Source: JANJTY01 sp038257155 (GTDB lineage Bacteria; Pseudomonadota; Gammaproteobacteria; Xanthomonadales; Xanthomonadaceae). From it: a stretch of DNA of 64,000 bases. Below the pieces are notes generated by a model. It had not been told where the DNA came from, did not search any database, and saw only the letters and a program-made list of their open reading frames with translations. Both the position numbers and the translations under genes were made by a program. The stretch lies in NCBI GenBank assembly GCA_038257155.1, contig JBBSJP010000001.1, positions 186,001 through 250,000 on the forward strand. Reading direction: 5' to 3'. Below, piece after piece: positions 1 to 9,639 of this stretch (its first letter is position 1; each line of letters begins with the position of its first letter).

Positions 1-2
1 AC

Positions 3-1979
3 ATTCCGGTGGCGCAGCAGCACTTTCGTAGCCAGCTCGCTGAGCAGCTCGGGCTGAGTGAAGCGGACCTGCCATTTGTTGCAGAGCTGTTGGAGGTCAA
101 GTCGGCCGAACAGGTGTGGCGGGGTGCGATCGAGCGTGCCATCGGAAGCGAACGACTTCGCATCTTGATCGACCCTCAGCATGCACAGCGCGCCTTGGAC
201 TGGGTCGAGTCGCGCGACAACAGGCTGCACGTGCGGATCCACGAGGCGGTTGCTGCTGGTGAGGCAATTCGGTTCTTCGATGACGGCTTCACCCGCAAGC
301 TCAACTTCAAGTCCCACATGCACCGCGAATCCCTCAAGCGGCTGCTGGCCGGGATCGACCGGCATTGTGTAGGCGACGTTGAATGCCTTCGTCGCACTGC
401 GCATGCAATGACGGTTGGCGGGCTGATGTCAGGTCGTCAGGGCTATTTCGATAAACAGGATCAGAAGTCGCTTGCCGCGGACTGGATGACCGGCTTCGAC
501 AACCGAGACCAGTTGGCGCGCTTAGGCAGCGAACTGTCAGATCTTTCTCATCGCCGCGAAAGAAGCAGCGCAGAGTTCCTCGCTGCAAAACTAAGCGCTG
601 AGAGTACCAAACGGGCACTAGCTCTGATTGAAAAAATTGAGACGATCGACTTTGTGGACATCGACGTGACCAGCGCGCGTCGTGAACTCGACTTACTTGA
701 GCAGCGATTAGTTGCCTTGACATCGCCGAAGTCCGACCTCAGCCAGGCGAAGCTGCGCTGGGAAGATGCGCAGGCGGGTCTAGCGGTACTTCGCAATGAG
801 GCGCAGGAGCTAGGGTCGGCCATCCTTTTCCTGGAGCGCAGCGTGCGTGAAGCAATGGAAGTCATTGCGCAGCTGAAGGCACGCGTCGGCGCAGGTCTCA
901 GCGTGGCTCAGCAGGGACTGGCCGAACGCACATTGGGCCCTATCCAGGCGAGAGATCAGGTGAATCTAGATCAGAAGGAGCGCGAGGCAGCCGAAGGCCT
1001 ACACAAAGCGCTGGAGACGCTCACGAAGCGCTGCGCTGCAATTGAGCAGCAACTGGTGCGCGACATGAGTAAGGCCAAGGTCGCCGATACCGGCTCACTC
1101 AGCGAAGTCGGAACCGAAATGCAGGACGTTCCGGCCTTTATGGAGCGCCTTCGAGTGCTGGAGGAAGAAGCGCTCCCCGAGAAGCTCGGCCGTTTCTTAA
1201 CCTATCTCAACCAGTCATCAGACCAGGGCGTGACGCAACTTCTGAGTGAGATAGAAAGCGAAGTGACTGCAATCGAGGAGCGCATCGCCGATCTCAATGC
1301 GACCCTACAACGGGTGGACTTTCAGCCAGACCGTTACCTGCGCTTGGAACCCCAGCGGGTCGAACACGAGAGTCTGCGTACCCTGCGCCAAACGCGCGCC
1401 CAGCTGCGCTCGGCCCAGCTCCGGGACGACCAAGGCGAAAGTCACTACCACGCACTGGCTGAGCTGGTCCGCCTACTGCGCGATGCGGTGGATCGGCGCA
1501 AGACGTTAAGCGCGCTTGCCTTGCTGGATCCCCGCTACCGGCTGCAGTTTGCCGTGCTTGTGATCGAACGGGGAAGCGGAGCGATGGTGGAGAAACGCAC
1601 CAGCTCGCAGGGAGGCAGCGGCGGGGAGAAGGAAATTATCGCCAGCTACGTGCTCACTGCCTCGCTCAGCTACGCGCTGTGCCCCGCGGGCAGCGAAAGA
1701 CCACTGTTTGGCACCATCGTGCTGGACGAGGCCTTCTCGAAGAGCTCGCAGGCGGTAGCTGGGCGAATCATCCGCGCTCTGTCGGAGTTTGGCCTCCATC
1801 CGCTGTTCGTCACGCCGAACAAGGAGCTTCGCCTGCTGCGTGAACACACCCGCTCGGCCATCGTCGTGCATCGTCGAGGCTTTCAAGCCAGCTTGACCTC
1901 GCTCAGCTGGGAGGAGCTTGAAGCACACGCATTGAGACGGGCGCAGCAACAGGAACGCGATCTTGAAGTCCCCGGATGA
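3..1979 (+). CDS. jetC: Wadjet SMC-like ATPase JetC, C-terminal part (5' truncated by window edge)
   Basis: The frame is open to the left edge, so the N-terminal Walker A part lies outside; about 658 residues remain of a family that is usually over 1000. Seen: an opening segment with the LPFVAELLEV motif common in MukB/JetC-like proteins, a long charged coiled-coil-like middle, an ABC signature region (SQGGSGGEKE, near residue 533 counted from position 9), and a Walker B motif ending in D573 E574 (IVLDEAF), followed by a D-loop-like stretch. In the Wadjet family this SMC-like motor, with JetA and JetB, extrudes DNA loops and recognises small circular plasmids. JetA and JetB should lie upstream of the window. 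The 3' end overlaps jetD by 17 bases, suggesting translational coupling. Confidence 0.9.
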   Translation: MPVAQQHFRSQLAEQLGLSEADLPFVAELLEVKSAEQVWRGAIERAIGSERLRILIDPQHAQRALDWVESRDNRLHVRIHEAVAAGEAIRFFDDGFTRKLNFKSHMHRESLKRLLAGIDRHCVGDVECLRRTAHAMTVGGLMSGRQGYFDKQDQKSLAADWMTGFDNRDQLARLGSELSDLSHRRERSSAEFLAAKLSAESTKRALALIEKIETIDFVDIDVTSARRELDLLEQRLVALTSPKSDLSQAKLRWEDAQAGLAVLRNEAQELGSAILFLERSVREAMEVIAQLKARVGAGLSVAQQGLAERTLGPIQARDQVNLDQKEREAAEGLHKALETLTKRCAAIEQQLVRDMSKAKVADTGSLSEVGTEMQDVPAFMERLRVLEEEALPEKLGRFLTYLNQSSDQGVTQLLSEIESEVTAIEERIADLNATLQRVDFQPDRYLRLEPQRVEHESLRTLRQTRAQLRSAQLRDDQGESHYHALAELVRLLRDAVDRRKTLSALALLDPRYRLQFAVLVIERGSGAMVEKRTSSQGGSGGEKEIIASYVLTASLSYALCPAGSERPLFGTIVLDEAFSKSSQAVAGRIIRALSEFGLHPLFVTPNKELRLLREHTRSAIVVHRRGFQASLTSLSWEELEAHALRRAQQQERDLEVPG

Positions 1980-3147
1980 ACTGGCTGCTGTCCTGACGCG
2001 TCAGTGGCACCTGGCGGACCAGCGCGAACGACGCTTGTTGGATCCGCATTCATGGCCGATACGGCTGACCATCGGTCGTCCGCCAGCGGACGTTTTCGAA
2101 CGCCGCACCGCGGTAGTACGTGGGCACATCGAACGCTGGCGGGCTGTCACCGTGGGCGAAGTCGGCTGGCAGGAGGTTCGCTATCGCAGCGCCGCCCAAC
2201 CTGTCCTGTTGCCACAATGCTGGCTGATCGCTTCAGTCGAAGAGTGGGCGCAGGCGACGGGCGACGTGCAGGTGCAAGTGGAGTTCGAACGATTTCGAAG
2301 ATTGCTCGACCGCGTCGACTCGAGGTTCCACCCTTTGCTCATCAGGCAGCGCGCACTCTGGCGAGACCGAGGCGAGATTGAGATTGTTCAGGCAGTAGCG
2401 TTGAGTCTGGAGTTGGAGCCGGGGGTGGCTGCAGGCCGGCCCCTACGCGCAGTAGCTGCAGCAGGTGTCGACAGCAAGTTCATCGAACGCAATCGCGCAC
2501 TGGTCACGGCGCTCCTGGATGTCCGCTTCGACGGGGAAGCCTCCGAGCAGGGCCTTGCAAGCTTTCTCCACGCCGCTGATGAGGGGGATCACTGGCTCTT
2601 GGTGGTGCCGATGTCGCCAGGGTTAATGCCCTTCGAGCAGCAACGCGTACGTGCCCGTGAGTTGACAGAAACCCCGCTGCCCTCAGCGAACTTGGTGTTG
2701 GTTGAGAATGAGCGCTGCGTGCACCTCCTACCGGAGGTTCGAAACAGCATTGCCGTGCTCGGTTCCGGTCTAGATCTGGCGTGGCTCAAAGCTGACTGGA
2801 TAGGTCGGCGTCGATTGGTTTATTGGGGTGATATGGACACTTGGGGCTTGTACATGCTGTCGAGGGCCCGGGCACTCCAACCACACCTGGAGCCGGTTCT
2901 GATGGATCGGGCCCTATTTGAACGGCACAGTGCCGCCTTGGCGGTGGCAGAGTCGGTTGCCGCAGGTTCTGCGCCCCCAGATGGACTCAACGACGATGAG
3001 CGTACGTTCTACGAGTATCTGCTCCAGCAAACCAAGGGGCGGATTGAGCAAGAGTTCATTCCGAAGGAAGAAGTAGCGCAAGCATTGCTTGAGCGCTTGA
3101 CTCAACATAGTGCTTCTACGAAGCACGGGAGCCCGAGCGAATCGTAG
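1963..3147 (+). CDS. jetD: Wadjet nuclease subunit JetD (DUF3322/DUF2220, Toprim fold)
   Basis: The 394-residue protein has the DUF3322 N-terminal helical region and a DUF2220 C-terminal Toprim-like domain. Visible catalytic elements are E248 in VLVENE, D290 and D292 in YWGDMDTWG, and the late GRIEQE motif near residue 360, with the DSKFIE linker near 170. In characterised Wadjet systems JetD is the topoisomerase-VI-A-like nuclease that cuts plasmid DNA after loop extrusion by the SMC complex. The start is TTG at 1963, inside the end of jetC, preceded by an AGGAACG sequence. All key acidic residues are intact, so the effector looks functional. No terminator was seen after the gene. Confidence 0.93.
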   Translation: MKSPDELAAVLTRQWHLADQRERRLLDPHSWPIRLTIGRPPADVFERRTAVVRGHIERWRAVTVGEVGWQEVRYRSAAQPVLLPQCWLIASVEEWAQATGDVQVQVEFERFRRLLDRVDSRFHPLLIRQRALWRDRGEIEIVQAVALSLELEPGVAAGRPLRAVAAAGVDSKFIERNRALVTALLDVRFDGEASEQGLASFLHAADEGDHWLLVVPMSPGLMPFEQQRVRARELTETPLPSANLVLVENERCVHLLPEVRNSIAVLGSGLDLAWLKADWIGRRRLVYWGDMDTWGLYMLSRARALQPHLEPVLMDRALFERHSAALAVAESVAAGSAPPDGLNDDERTFYEYLLQQTKGRIEQEFIPKEEVAQALLERLTQHSASTKHGSPSES

Positions 3148-3311
3148 GTGCTGCGTGTTTTCTTGGAGAAAGACTCGAGTTAGCGCCAAGAGACCGCGGC
3201 GAAAGACTTTCGCTTCAACGCCCCTTGGCGAACAACATCTTCCTCAAAGCCGAGCCTGACGAGAAAGCGTGACCTGACGCATTGCAATCACCTGGATCGC
3301 ATCGTCTCGAA

Positions 3312-4778
3312 CTACTTCACAGTCGACGCTGAGTCTTTGTTGGTGGAGCGGCCGTCGATCAGGACAATGTTTTTGGAGGTTTCGATTTTCAGGTCTTGCA
3401 AGATCTTCTTTACCCGCGCCCATTCGCCATCGGTGAAGTAGAGGATTGCCGTGATGGACGACGATGCGTCGTTGGCCTTTTCGTAGATCTGCACCTGGTT
3501 CTGCAGGTTTATCTTCAGCTTGGTGTTCCGCGCGAGCTTGAACTCCACCAGCGTCTTATCGGCGTTGCCTTCCGAGATCTTGTAGTCCACCGGCCCCCGG
3601 CCGTTGTTGACCTCACGGTTGACGTCCATCCGCGACGCGAACCAAGTTAGTCGGTAGAGGAGTTGTAGGTGAGCCTCCTGCGTGATCGGCTTGCCGTTGA
3701 TGTAGAAGATCCGCCACCCATCTTTGTGCTCGATGACGTTCTTCAAGAAGTTGACCCGGGCCATGCTCTCGGTAAACGAGTTGCCGCCGGTGTAGAAGAC
3801 CGTTCCTTCCAGATGCTCCCGCACCAGCCGGGACACTTCGTCGACGAACTGCGCTTGGGTGTCGGCCACCTTCTTCTTGCTGGTCCGGTGAGCTTCGTCG
3901 GCGTTGTCCTCCTTGGTGCGAATGAAATGGTCCAGGAGGATAGGAAACTGCTCAACCGTCCGCGCCGCCAAGCGCTTTCGATCTTGGTTGGTCGCATCCT
4001 CGGCCAAGCGGGACATGAAGTAAGTGTCGACCTGTTTGCGCAGCTGCTCGTTGGGGATGGACTGGTAGACGTCCTCGATCCCGTCCAGCAGGTCCCCGCG
4101 ATTGATCCACGCATCGTCCCTAGTCAGCATGTCCTTCGGCGTCAGGATCACGTAGTCACCGTTGACGAAGGGCAGCTCATACCTCCCCGGTATCCAGCGC
4201 TTGCTGGCTGGATTGAAGGTCACGCGGTTGACCCCGACCAACCTTACGAACTCCGGGCGGAGGTGGGTTCTGGCAAAGGTCTGGGTGTAGTCCAGGAGGA
4301 ACTGCTTGATCAGGTTGGTGACGAAATCGCTCAGATGATCTCGACCTACCCCTTCGCTCAGCAAACACAGCTTTTCCAAGTGGCTGGATTTGGTGATCTT
4401 CTCGGCGCCGAAATCTCGGAAGATGTGGTGGAGGTTCCTGTGCAGCGTATTGGCGAACTGCGCGCCCAGGCCGTTGCCACTGTTGCCCGACCGGCTGAAC
4501 CCCAGCCAGTTCTGCTTGACCTCCGCGAAGCGAAACCACTGGTCGACATGGACTTGGGTGAGTGCGCCGGTGGCAGACACATCGCGCAGGAACTTGAGGT
4601 AGTCGACGATCTGCTCATGGAGATCCTGGTACACGGCGTTCTTACTGTCGAACAGCAGGAACGGGTCGACAAAAAGTGGCAGATCGTTGACCAGCGACAC
4701 GTTGAACGCGCCGAAGGATTCCAGGATCTCCTTGTCTACCTCGAAGAAATCCGAGAAGTAGATCCCTACCCGCCCCAC
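3312..4778 (-). CDS. Uncharacterised PD-(D/E)XK nuclease-like protein, putative defence gene
   Basis: I place the start at GTG 4778 because conserved-looking protein begins at VGIYFSDFFEVD; the frame stays open further upstream but reads as low-complexity noise. The resulting 488-residue protein has a mostly helical N-terminal body and, near the C terminus, a PD-(D/E)XK-like core: D398 in PVDYKIS, then E412 and K414 in LVEFKLA, followed by a QVQIYEKAN helix. This fits a nuclease of the restriction-endonuclease fold. It lies between Wadjet and Septu genes, convergent with jetD and downstream of a truncated gene on the same strand. I do not recognise a named family. Defence function is inferred from motif and location only. 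Confidence 0.65.
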   Translation of the reverse strand: MGRVGIYFSDFFEVDKEILESFGAFNVSLVNDLPLFVDPFLLFDSKNAVYQDLHEQIVDYLKFLRDVSATGALTQVHVDQWFRFAEVKQNWLGFSRSGNSGNGLGAQFANTLHRNLHHIFRDFGAEKITKSSHLEKLCLLSEGVGRDHLSDFVTNLIKQFLLDYTQTFARTHLRPEFVRLVGVNRVTFNPASKRWIPGRYELPFVNGDYVILTPKDMLTRDDAWINRGDLLDGIEDVYQSIPNEQLRKQVDTYFMSRLAEDATNQDRKRLAARTVEQFPILLDHFIRTKEDNADEAHRTSKKKVADTQAQFVDEVSRLVREHLEGTVFYTGGNSFTESMARVNFLKNVIEHKDGWRIFYINGKPITQEAHLQLLYRLTWFASRMDVNREVNNGRGPVDYKISEGNADKTLVEFKLARNTKLKINLQNQVQIYEKANDASSSITAILYFTDGEWARVKKILQDLKIETSKNIVLIDGRSTNKDSASTVK

Positions 4779-4959
4779 CTCTCTGGCTCGTGTCACCCGA
4801 CTGCTCCTTTGGCCAAGGCTTCGATAATGCCACCATCCCCAGCGCAAACAGTCCCGCTGGCCCTGTTCCGGAATGCCGGGTCCGGAGGAGCTAGACATGC
4901 GTAAGGCAAGGGGGAACTGATAATGGACTTGCGCACTTCGGCGACAAGCTTGCCAATTG

Positions 4960-5355
4960 TCAGCCCATTTCAGTTGTGCCGACTCGTCCGAACCACAACG
5001 GAGAACAACCTGGCGCAGGCCCAAGAGAGCCCAGCGCAGTCAGCTCTTCATTGCCAGGGATCTGCAGGTGCTGTGCAGTGCGGATGCGTTCAAATCCGGC
5101 AACCTCGTACAAGCAGATGAACATGGCGTGTCCCGCCTCATGCCCGATGAACGAGGCCAGATGACTCGCCTTGGACAGCAAGCTTTCGGTGCGCTCTCCG
5201 AGTTGAGATTGATACGCGTTGTAGATCGCGTGGCGCTCGGTCGCCAAGGAAGGCAATGCACGACGCAACTCCTTCTCTGTAGGGCGGTGGCGCATGACCA
5301 TGACCCGGTTCGGGTCCACACCAGCTTTAGCCAACAGGTCGTGGAACTCGATCAC
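4960..5355 (-). pseudogene. Truncated gene resembling the N-terminal domain of GIY-YIG-type hypothetical nucleases
   Basis: Translation from GTG 5355 gives 131 residues. The first 105 or so (FHDLLAKAGVDPNRV, then MRHRPTEKELRR, then NAYQS and ASFIGHE) look like the N-terminal domain of a family of hypothetical proteins that carry a C-terminal GIY-YIG nuclease. After ELTALG the reading degenerates and the frame stops at 4960. No GIY-YIG segment is visible in any frame before the next gene at 4778. I therefore call it a 3'-deleted remnant, although an independent small protein cannot be excluded. It is the upstream neighbour, on the same strand, of the uncharacterised nuclease gene and may once have been its operon partner. 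Confidence 0.5.
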
Positions 5356-5763
5356 GGACTAGCCCCCCAAGATGTTCGCACTCCTTCCCGGGAACGGTAC
5401 CAGAGACACTCGCATCGGATTCGGGACGGCCGCTTCACGTCGAATCCTGACGGCAAGTTCCGGCCATCGATGGGTTGGCTGCGCACACCGATGAAGTGGA
5501 TCAGCCGGACCGTGGTGAGCTGCTCACCAGCGGGTGTTGTGATCAGAGCTTAGCTGGAAGAATTCCCGGTCGATCTCGTCCAAGAGGAGACGAGCACCAG
5601 TGTCCTGTGCAGGTATCCAATGACTGACTCCGACCGTCCAGGAGCACTCATTCACCAGAGATCGGGGAATGAGTTAGCCGTCGCGTCCCATCCCGTTTGA
5701 CGCCGCGTGACAGAGCTGCGATGTTTGCGCAACCGTACACGCTGAACAACCCGGAGCTGTTGC
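5356..5763. other. 408-bp stretch without a clear gene; possible short minus-strand frame at 5524-5655
   Basis: The only protein-like reading is on the minus strand from GTG 5655 to a TGA at 5524-5526. Its 43 residues (middle part DTGARLLLDEIDREFF) have ordinary composition. It could be the tail of a deleted gene upstream of the truncated GIY-YIG-like gene. The rightmost 60 bases hold the leader of ptuA, with CGGAG about 8 bases before its ATG. No repeat or terminator was seen. Confidence 0.3.
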
Positions 5764-7104
5764 ATGCGCAAGGTATCGAACGAGACCTACGAAACCGAGA
5801 AGGTGCCGGGGCACTACCTGCTCGAAATGAGCCTCGAGAATCTTCGGTGCTTCGGAAAGAAGCAAACGATGAAGCTCGCGGATACAAATGGCGTGCCGCA
5901 TCAGTGGACGATCATCCTTGGCGAAAACGGAACGGGCAAGACGTCGCTTCTCAAGGCGATTGTCGCGCTTGCCCCATCACCCAAGCAGATCTTTGGCCAG
6001 AATCAGGAGCTCCATCTGTATCCCGGGCTCCAAGACTGGGCCAGCGTTTGGGACACACGTCGGCAGTCGGGAAACATGACGGCGCGCATCTCCGGCATCA
6101 CAGCTAAATCGCGCTCGCGTGCCCGCGCCGCCAAGGGTGAACGCCTCGAGCTTTGGGTAGAACAGCGCCACAGTGGTCGCAACCGAATCACCTACGGTGC
6201 GGAGGAGTACTCGCAACTCGGAGACTTCCTCTGTTTCGCGTACGGTGCGTCGCGTCGAATGGGAAAGGCGTCGCTGACAAATGACACGTATTCAACGGCG
6301 AGCGTTAGCCTCTTCGACGACGACGCCCCGTTAATCAACGTCGAGGAGTTTTTTCTTCGTGCTGACTACGATGCAAAAACGTCGCGATCACGAAAGGCCA
6401 CTCAGCAACGAGAGACGGTCCGCAAGCTGCTTGTGGAGATACTCCCAGATGTTTCGGATCTGAGGATAACCAAGGGGGCTGCGAATGCTCGCGTCGTTGA
6501 GGCGAAGACGCCTTTTGGCTGGGTTCGTCTGAGCGAGATGAGTCTGGGCTACAAGAGCCTCATCGCCTGGCTCGTGGACTTTGCGTCACGGATGTACCAC
6601 TACCATCGCACCAAACCGCATCCCTTCAAAGAGCCTGCGATGGTGCTCGTTGACGAGATCGACCTGCACATGCATCCGAGATGGCAACGCAAAATCCTTG
6701 GCTATCTCTCACGAAAGTTTCCCAACACGCAGTTCATCGCAACGGCCCACAGTCCGCTTATCGTTCAAGCGGCGCTGGAAGCCAACCTCGTGCTGCTGAA
6801 GCGACGCGGCGCACAGGTTATCATTGAGAACGAAACTGAAACAATCCGCACTTGGCGTATTGATCAGATTCTTACGAGCGACATTTTTGGCCTGAGCTCC
6901 GCACGCTCTGAAGACGTAGAGAAGCTTCTGGTGGAACGTCGGGCGTTGCTTGTGAAGCCCGGGATGGACAGCCAAGATGAGACGAAGCTGCAGCAGATCG
7001 AGAAGCAGCTCGGACGCGTGCCCGTCGCGGAGACGCACGAAAACCTTGAGGCCATGGAAATTGTTCGGCAGGCGGCGAAAGAACTCAAGCCGATGGGAGC
7101 CTGA
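5764..7104 (+). CDS. ptuA: Septu ATPase PtuA (AAA_15/OLD-like ABC-type ATPase)
   Basis: This 446-residue ATPase has Walker A at residues 53-60 (GENGTGKT), an ABC-signature-like segment near 256-265 (LSEMSLGYKS), Walker B with D297 E298 (MVLVDEIDLHMHP) and an H-loop with H329 (ATAHSP). The long insert between Walker A and the signature is typical of AAA_15/OLD-like defence ATPases. The next gene, 5 bases downstream, encodes an HNH nuclease, and this order matches type I Septu, in which PtuA senses infection and controls PtuB. The start at ATG 5764 has CGGAG at a good distance. The call rests on the pair and the motifs; an OLD-family ATPase outside Septu sensu stricto is the main alternative. 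Confidence 0.85.
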   Translation: MRKVSNETYETEKVPGHYLLEMSLENLRCFGKKQTMKLADTNGVPHQWTIILGENGTGKTSLLKAIVALAPSPKQIFGQNQELHLYPGLQDWASVWDTRRQSGNMTARISGITAKSRSRARAAKGERLELWVEQRHSGRNRITYGAEEYSQLGDFLCFAYGASRRMGKASLTNDTYSTASVSLFDDDAPLINVEEFFLRADYDAKTSRSRKATQQRETVRKLLVEILPDVSDLRITKGAANARVVEAKTPFGWVRLSEMSLGYKSLIAWLVDFASRMYHYHRTKPHPFKEPAMVLVDEIDLHMHPRWQRKILGYLSRKFPNTQFIATAHSPLIVQAALEANLVLLKRRGAQVIIENETETIRTWRIDQILTSDIFGLSSARSEDVEKLLVERRALLVKPGMDSQDETKLQQIEKQLGRVPVAETHENLEAMEIVRQAAKELKPMGA

Positions 7105-7109
7105 CGTCC

Positions 7110-7841
7110 GTGATCCGAATCAAGAAGCCTGCAGCAATAACACCGTCAATACTTTCCGACAAAGGGAAGACCGAAACAAAAAGGCTTGCCCAGTTGACGA
7201 AGGTGAAGCTCAGCACCCATAAATTCAACAGCAAGCTGTACGGCGGCGCGGAAGTCAAAGACGTCCTCAAGAAACTTCAGGCAGACAAGTGTTGCTTCTG
7301 CGAGGCGAGGGTCTCGCATGTGAGCCACGGCGACGTCGAGCATTTCCGACCGAAGGGCGGGTGGAAAGAAAGCGAGCCGGGAGTGCTCGTGAAGCCCGGA
7401 TACTGGTGGCTGGCGTACGACTTCAAGAACCTATTCTTGTCGTGCCAGCTTTGCAACCAGACCTACAAGAAAAACTACTTTCCGATCGCTAGCGCTGGAA
7501 AGCGAGCAAGTGGACCGAAGAGTTCGCTCGCCGCCGAGAAGGCGCTCATCATCGACCCAAGTCGCGTTGATCCGGCCAAATATCTCACGTTCAATCAAGA
7601 AATGGCCGTCGCACGCAACGGGCACGAGATGGGTGTTCAAACGATTAAGCGGACCGGCCTCAATAGAAGCAAGATTGTGGAAGAGCGTCTTCAGCATCTT
7701 GAAACACTCAAGCTGCTGGCGGACGTTGCGCGCGGGAACACCTCGCAGGCTGCGAGAGCGAGGGCACACCTCAAGAAGATGGGAGCGGCGACCTCCATCT
7801 ATTCGTTGATGGTGCGCGAGAACTTTCCGACGTTTATGTGA
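7110..7841 (+). CDS. ptuB: Septu HNH nuclease PtuB
   Basis: The 243-residue protein carries a zinc-knuckle HNH nuclease: C61, C62 and C64 (CCFCE), the DVEHFRPK motif with H78, then N107 and the second pair C112/C115 (CQLCN), then K121-NYFP. This spacing is that of PtuB-type HNH endonucleases, the DNA-cleaving effector of Septu. The GTG start at 7110 lies 5 bases after the ptuA stop, so the two are surely co-transcribed and probably translated together. The C-terminal 90 residues are helical and may bind PtuA. All HNH residues appear intact. No recognisable terminator follows. Confidence 0.85.
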   Translation: MIRIKKPAAITPSILSDKGKTETKRLAQLTKVKLSTHKFNSKLYGGAEVKDVLKKLQADKCCFCEARVSHVSHGDVEHFRPKGGWKESEPGVLVKPGYWWLAYDFKNLFLSCQLCNQTYKKNYFPIASAGKRASGPKSSLAAEKALIIDPSRVDPAKYLTFNQEMAVARNGHEMGVQTIKRTGLNRSKIVEERLQHLETLKLLADVARGNTSQAARARAHLKKMGAATSIYSLMVRENFPTFM

Positions 7842-8247
7842 ACAATCTCGCAATCGAATCTTTTTCGTCTGAGCCGACTATCGTTCGCTGTCACCCCCCG
7901 AATCGCCTTCCGAAGAGCCATCCCATTCCACGGCAAACTCCTGCCCACCGGCGCGAAATCGACCCAGGCAAGCACAGCCCACCGCACTGCTTCGCAATCT
8001 GCTCTTGGATCAATAAGTGTTCTTGCTCAGCCAGCTAGGCCAAGCCGCAGATTCCTTCGAGGGGCGGCGTGATGGGAATCGTTCTGGGAACCCGGCGGCT
8101 ATCTGCGGGCCTCGCAATGAACCTCTGCCCGCTGGGTCACTCACTCGATTGAAGGGTCTGCTTAAAGGGCGTTCCGCGACACCCCAAGAGAACACTGCAG
8201 ACGGCGGCGTTTTTGAAAAGCGCAGTCTCCTGTGTTGAGACAGCGGG
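7842..8247. other. 406-bp intergenic stretch after ptuB
   Basis: No protein-like frame, strong hairpin or repeat was recognised. Short frames on both strands lack coding character. The right end must contain the promoter of the next gene, but no convincing -35/-10 pair was seen. Confidence 0.4.
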
Positions 8248-9639
8248 GTGGTGTCATTATCGGTTCACCACCACATGTCAGCCAGCATGCATTGTTTCCT
8301 CGCACTAAACGCCAATCCGAGACTTTCACTCCTGATCGATAAGCAGACGGGTGGCGAGATCGCGGTCAGAGGCCTGTTGACGTGCTCCCGCGATGAGGTA
8401 CTCGAACTGCTGGCACGCCTGCAGCGCTCCAGAACGTCCGATGCGCCACAAGATGGCAAGCTCTTGTGCGTCCAGTGCTATTGCCCAGTCTATCTCTGTG
8501 GTCAAAAGGACAAGACCGCGTTCTACTTCAAGCACTTCGTTGAGGATGACTCGTGCCCCGCTATGGCCGGCCGTAACCTCTCTGAGGCTCAGATCAATGC
8601 ACTCCGTTATCACGGACAAAGAGAAAGCGCCCGGCACATCCGTCTGAAGAACATCATTGCCGACAGCGTGCGCGTCGACAGCGCGTTTTCTGAACCCATA
8701 GTCGAGGGATCTTGGCGTGGGCGCTCCAACAAGGACCTGCGACGCCCGGATGTGCGCACACGGTTCGAGGGCCGGCTGGATATCGCACTCGAGGTGCAGT
8801 TGTCGACGACCTTCGCGCGGATCATGGCGGAGCGCGAGATCTTCTACCGCAATGAGGGCGCGATCCTACTGTGGGTCTTCGGGTCATTCTCGTTGGAGGA
8901 GGTTAGGCTGTTGATGGAAGTTATCTTCGTCCACAACAACCGCAACGCCTTCATAGTGAGCGAGGAAACACTGGCAGCGTCCCAAGCGGCGGGAGAGTTC
9001 CTCCTAGACGTGATCTGGACCGAGCCATGTATCGAGCAAAATGCGATTGCCTGGAATGAGCGGCAGGCGCGCGTTCGATTCGCTGATCTGACGATCGATA
9101 CCGAACTGCAGCGCACCTACTACTGCGACGTTGATGCGAAGAGAGCGGAGCTTGAACGGCAGATCGAGTACGGACGCGTCGCCGGCGCCGTCCAGGAGTT
9201 CTGGTTCGCGTACCACCGAATTGCCGGGCGAGAGAGGCCATCGGCGACGCAGCTTGAGACGCAGTGGCGTGGCATCCGGCGTGAGGCGAGCAAGACCGGT
9301 GTGGCCCTGCCTCACTTCTATGACCCAGGCGTGCAGGATGTGTCGCGTATCCTGCTCTCGGCCAAGACCAATGCGTCGGTCGGCTGGGACTTTGCCAATC
9401 TTTGGGGGGCCGCCCACCATGTGTTCGCAGCACACGATCGATGGCTCTGGATTTTCCTGCCGGCGTTGGAAGCCTACGGCCGACTGAGCGCCATAGAAGC
9501 GCAGGACGCGCGCGGGAACTGGCGCAAGAAGTTCACGCAATGGCACCATCCTGAGAAATGGCCGAGACCCGAAGCCGACCACTCTCTTGATGGCTACATC
9601 ATTGCGGCATTCCCCGAGCTCGCCGCGCATGTCCAGTAA
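8248..9639 (+). CDS. CoiA/DUF6035-like protein with zinc-finger-like and PD-(D/E)XK nuclease-like motifs
   Basis: Of 463 residues, the N-terminal third has a cysteine/histidine cluster (C74, C77, C79, then FKHF with H96, then C103) that could bind zinc. A nuclease-like core follows: the RRPDV motif around 166-169, D178, then E182-V-Q184 in ALEVQLS. An E-x-Q in place of E-x-K is usual in CoiA-type competence and DUF6035 proteins. The C-terminal half is of unknown fold. GTG 8248 is the longest start; ATG 8275 or 8287 are possible, and none has a strong ribosome-binding site. The 3' end overlaps the next gene by 11 bases. Location in the island suggests a defence role, but the function is not established. 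Confidence 0.6.
   Translation: MVSLSVHHHMSASMHCFLALNANPRLSLLIDKQTGGEIAVRGLLTCSRDEVLELLARLQRSRTSDAPQDGKLLCVQCYCPVYLCGQKDKTAFYFKHFVEDDSCPAMAGRNLSEAQINALRYHGQRESARHIRLKNIIADSVRVDSAFSEPIVEGSWRGRSNKDLRRPDVRTRFEGRLDIALEVQLSTTFARIMAEREIFYRNEGAILLWVFGSFSLEEVRLLMEVIFVHNNRNAFIVSEETLAASQAAGEFLLDVIWTEPCIEQNAIAWNERQARVRFADLTIDTELQRTYYCDVDAKRAELERQIEYGRVAGAVQEFWFAYHRIAGRERPSATQLETQWRGIRREASKTGVALPHFYDPGVQDVSRILLSAKTNASVGWDFANLWGAAHHVFAAHDRWLWIFLPALEAYGRLSAIEAQDARGNWRKKFTQWHHPEKWPRPEADHSLDGYIIAAFPELAAHVQ

Noticed and set aside
3669..4904. Open frame of 411 codons on the plus strand
   Set aside because: It is antisense to the nuclease gene at 3312-4778, whose minus-strand reading has a clear D...E-x-K core; the plus reading is rich in runs of valine and leucine with no start signal.
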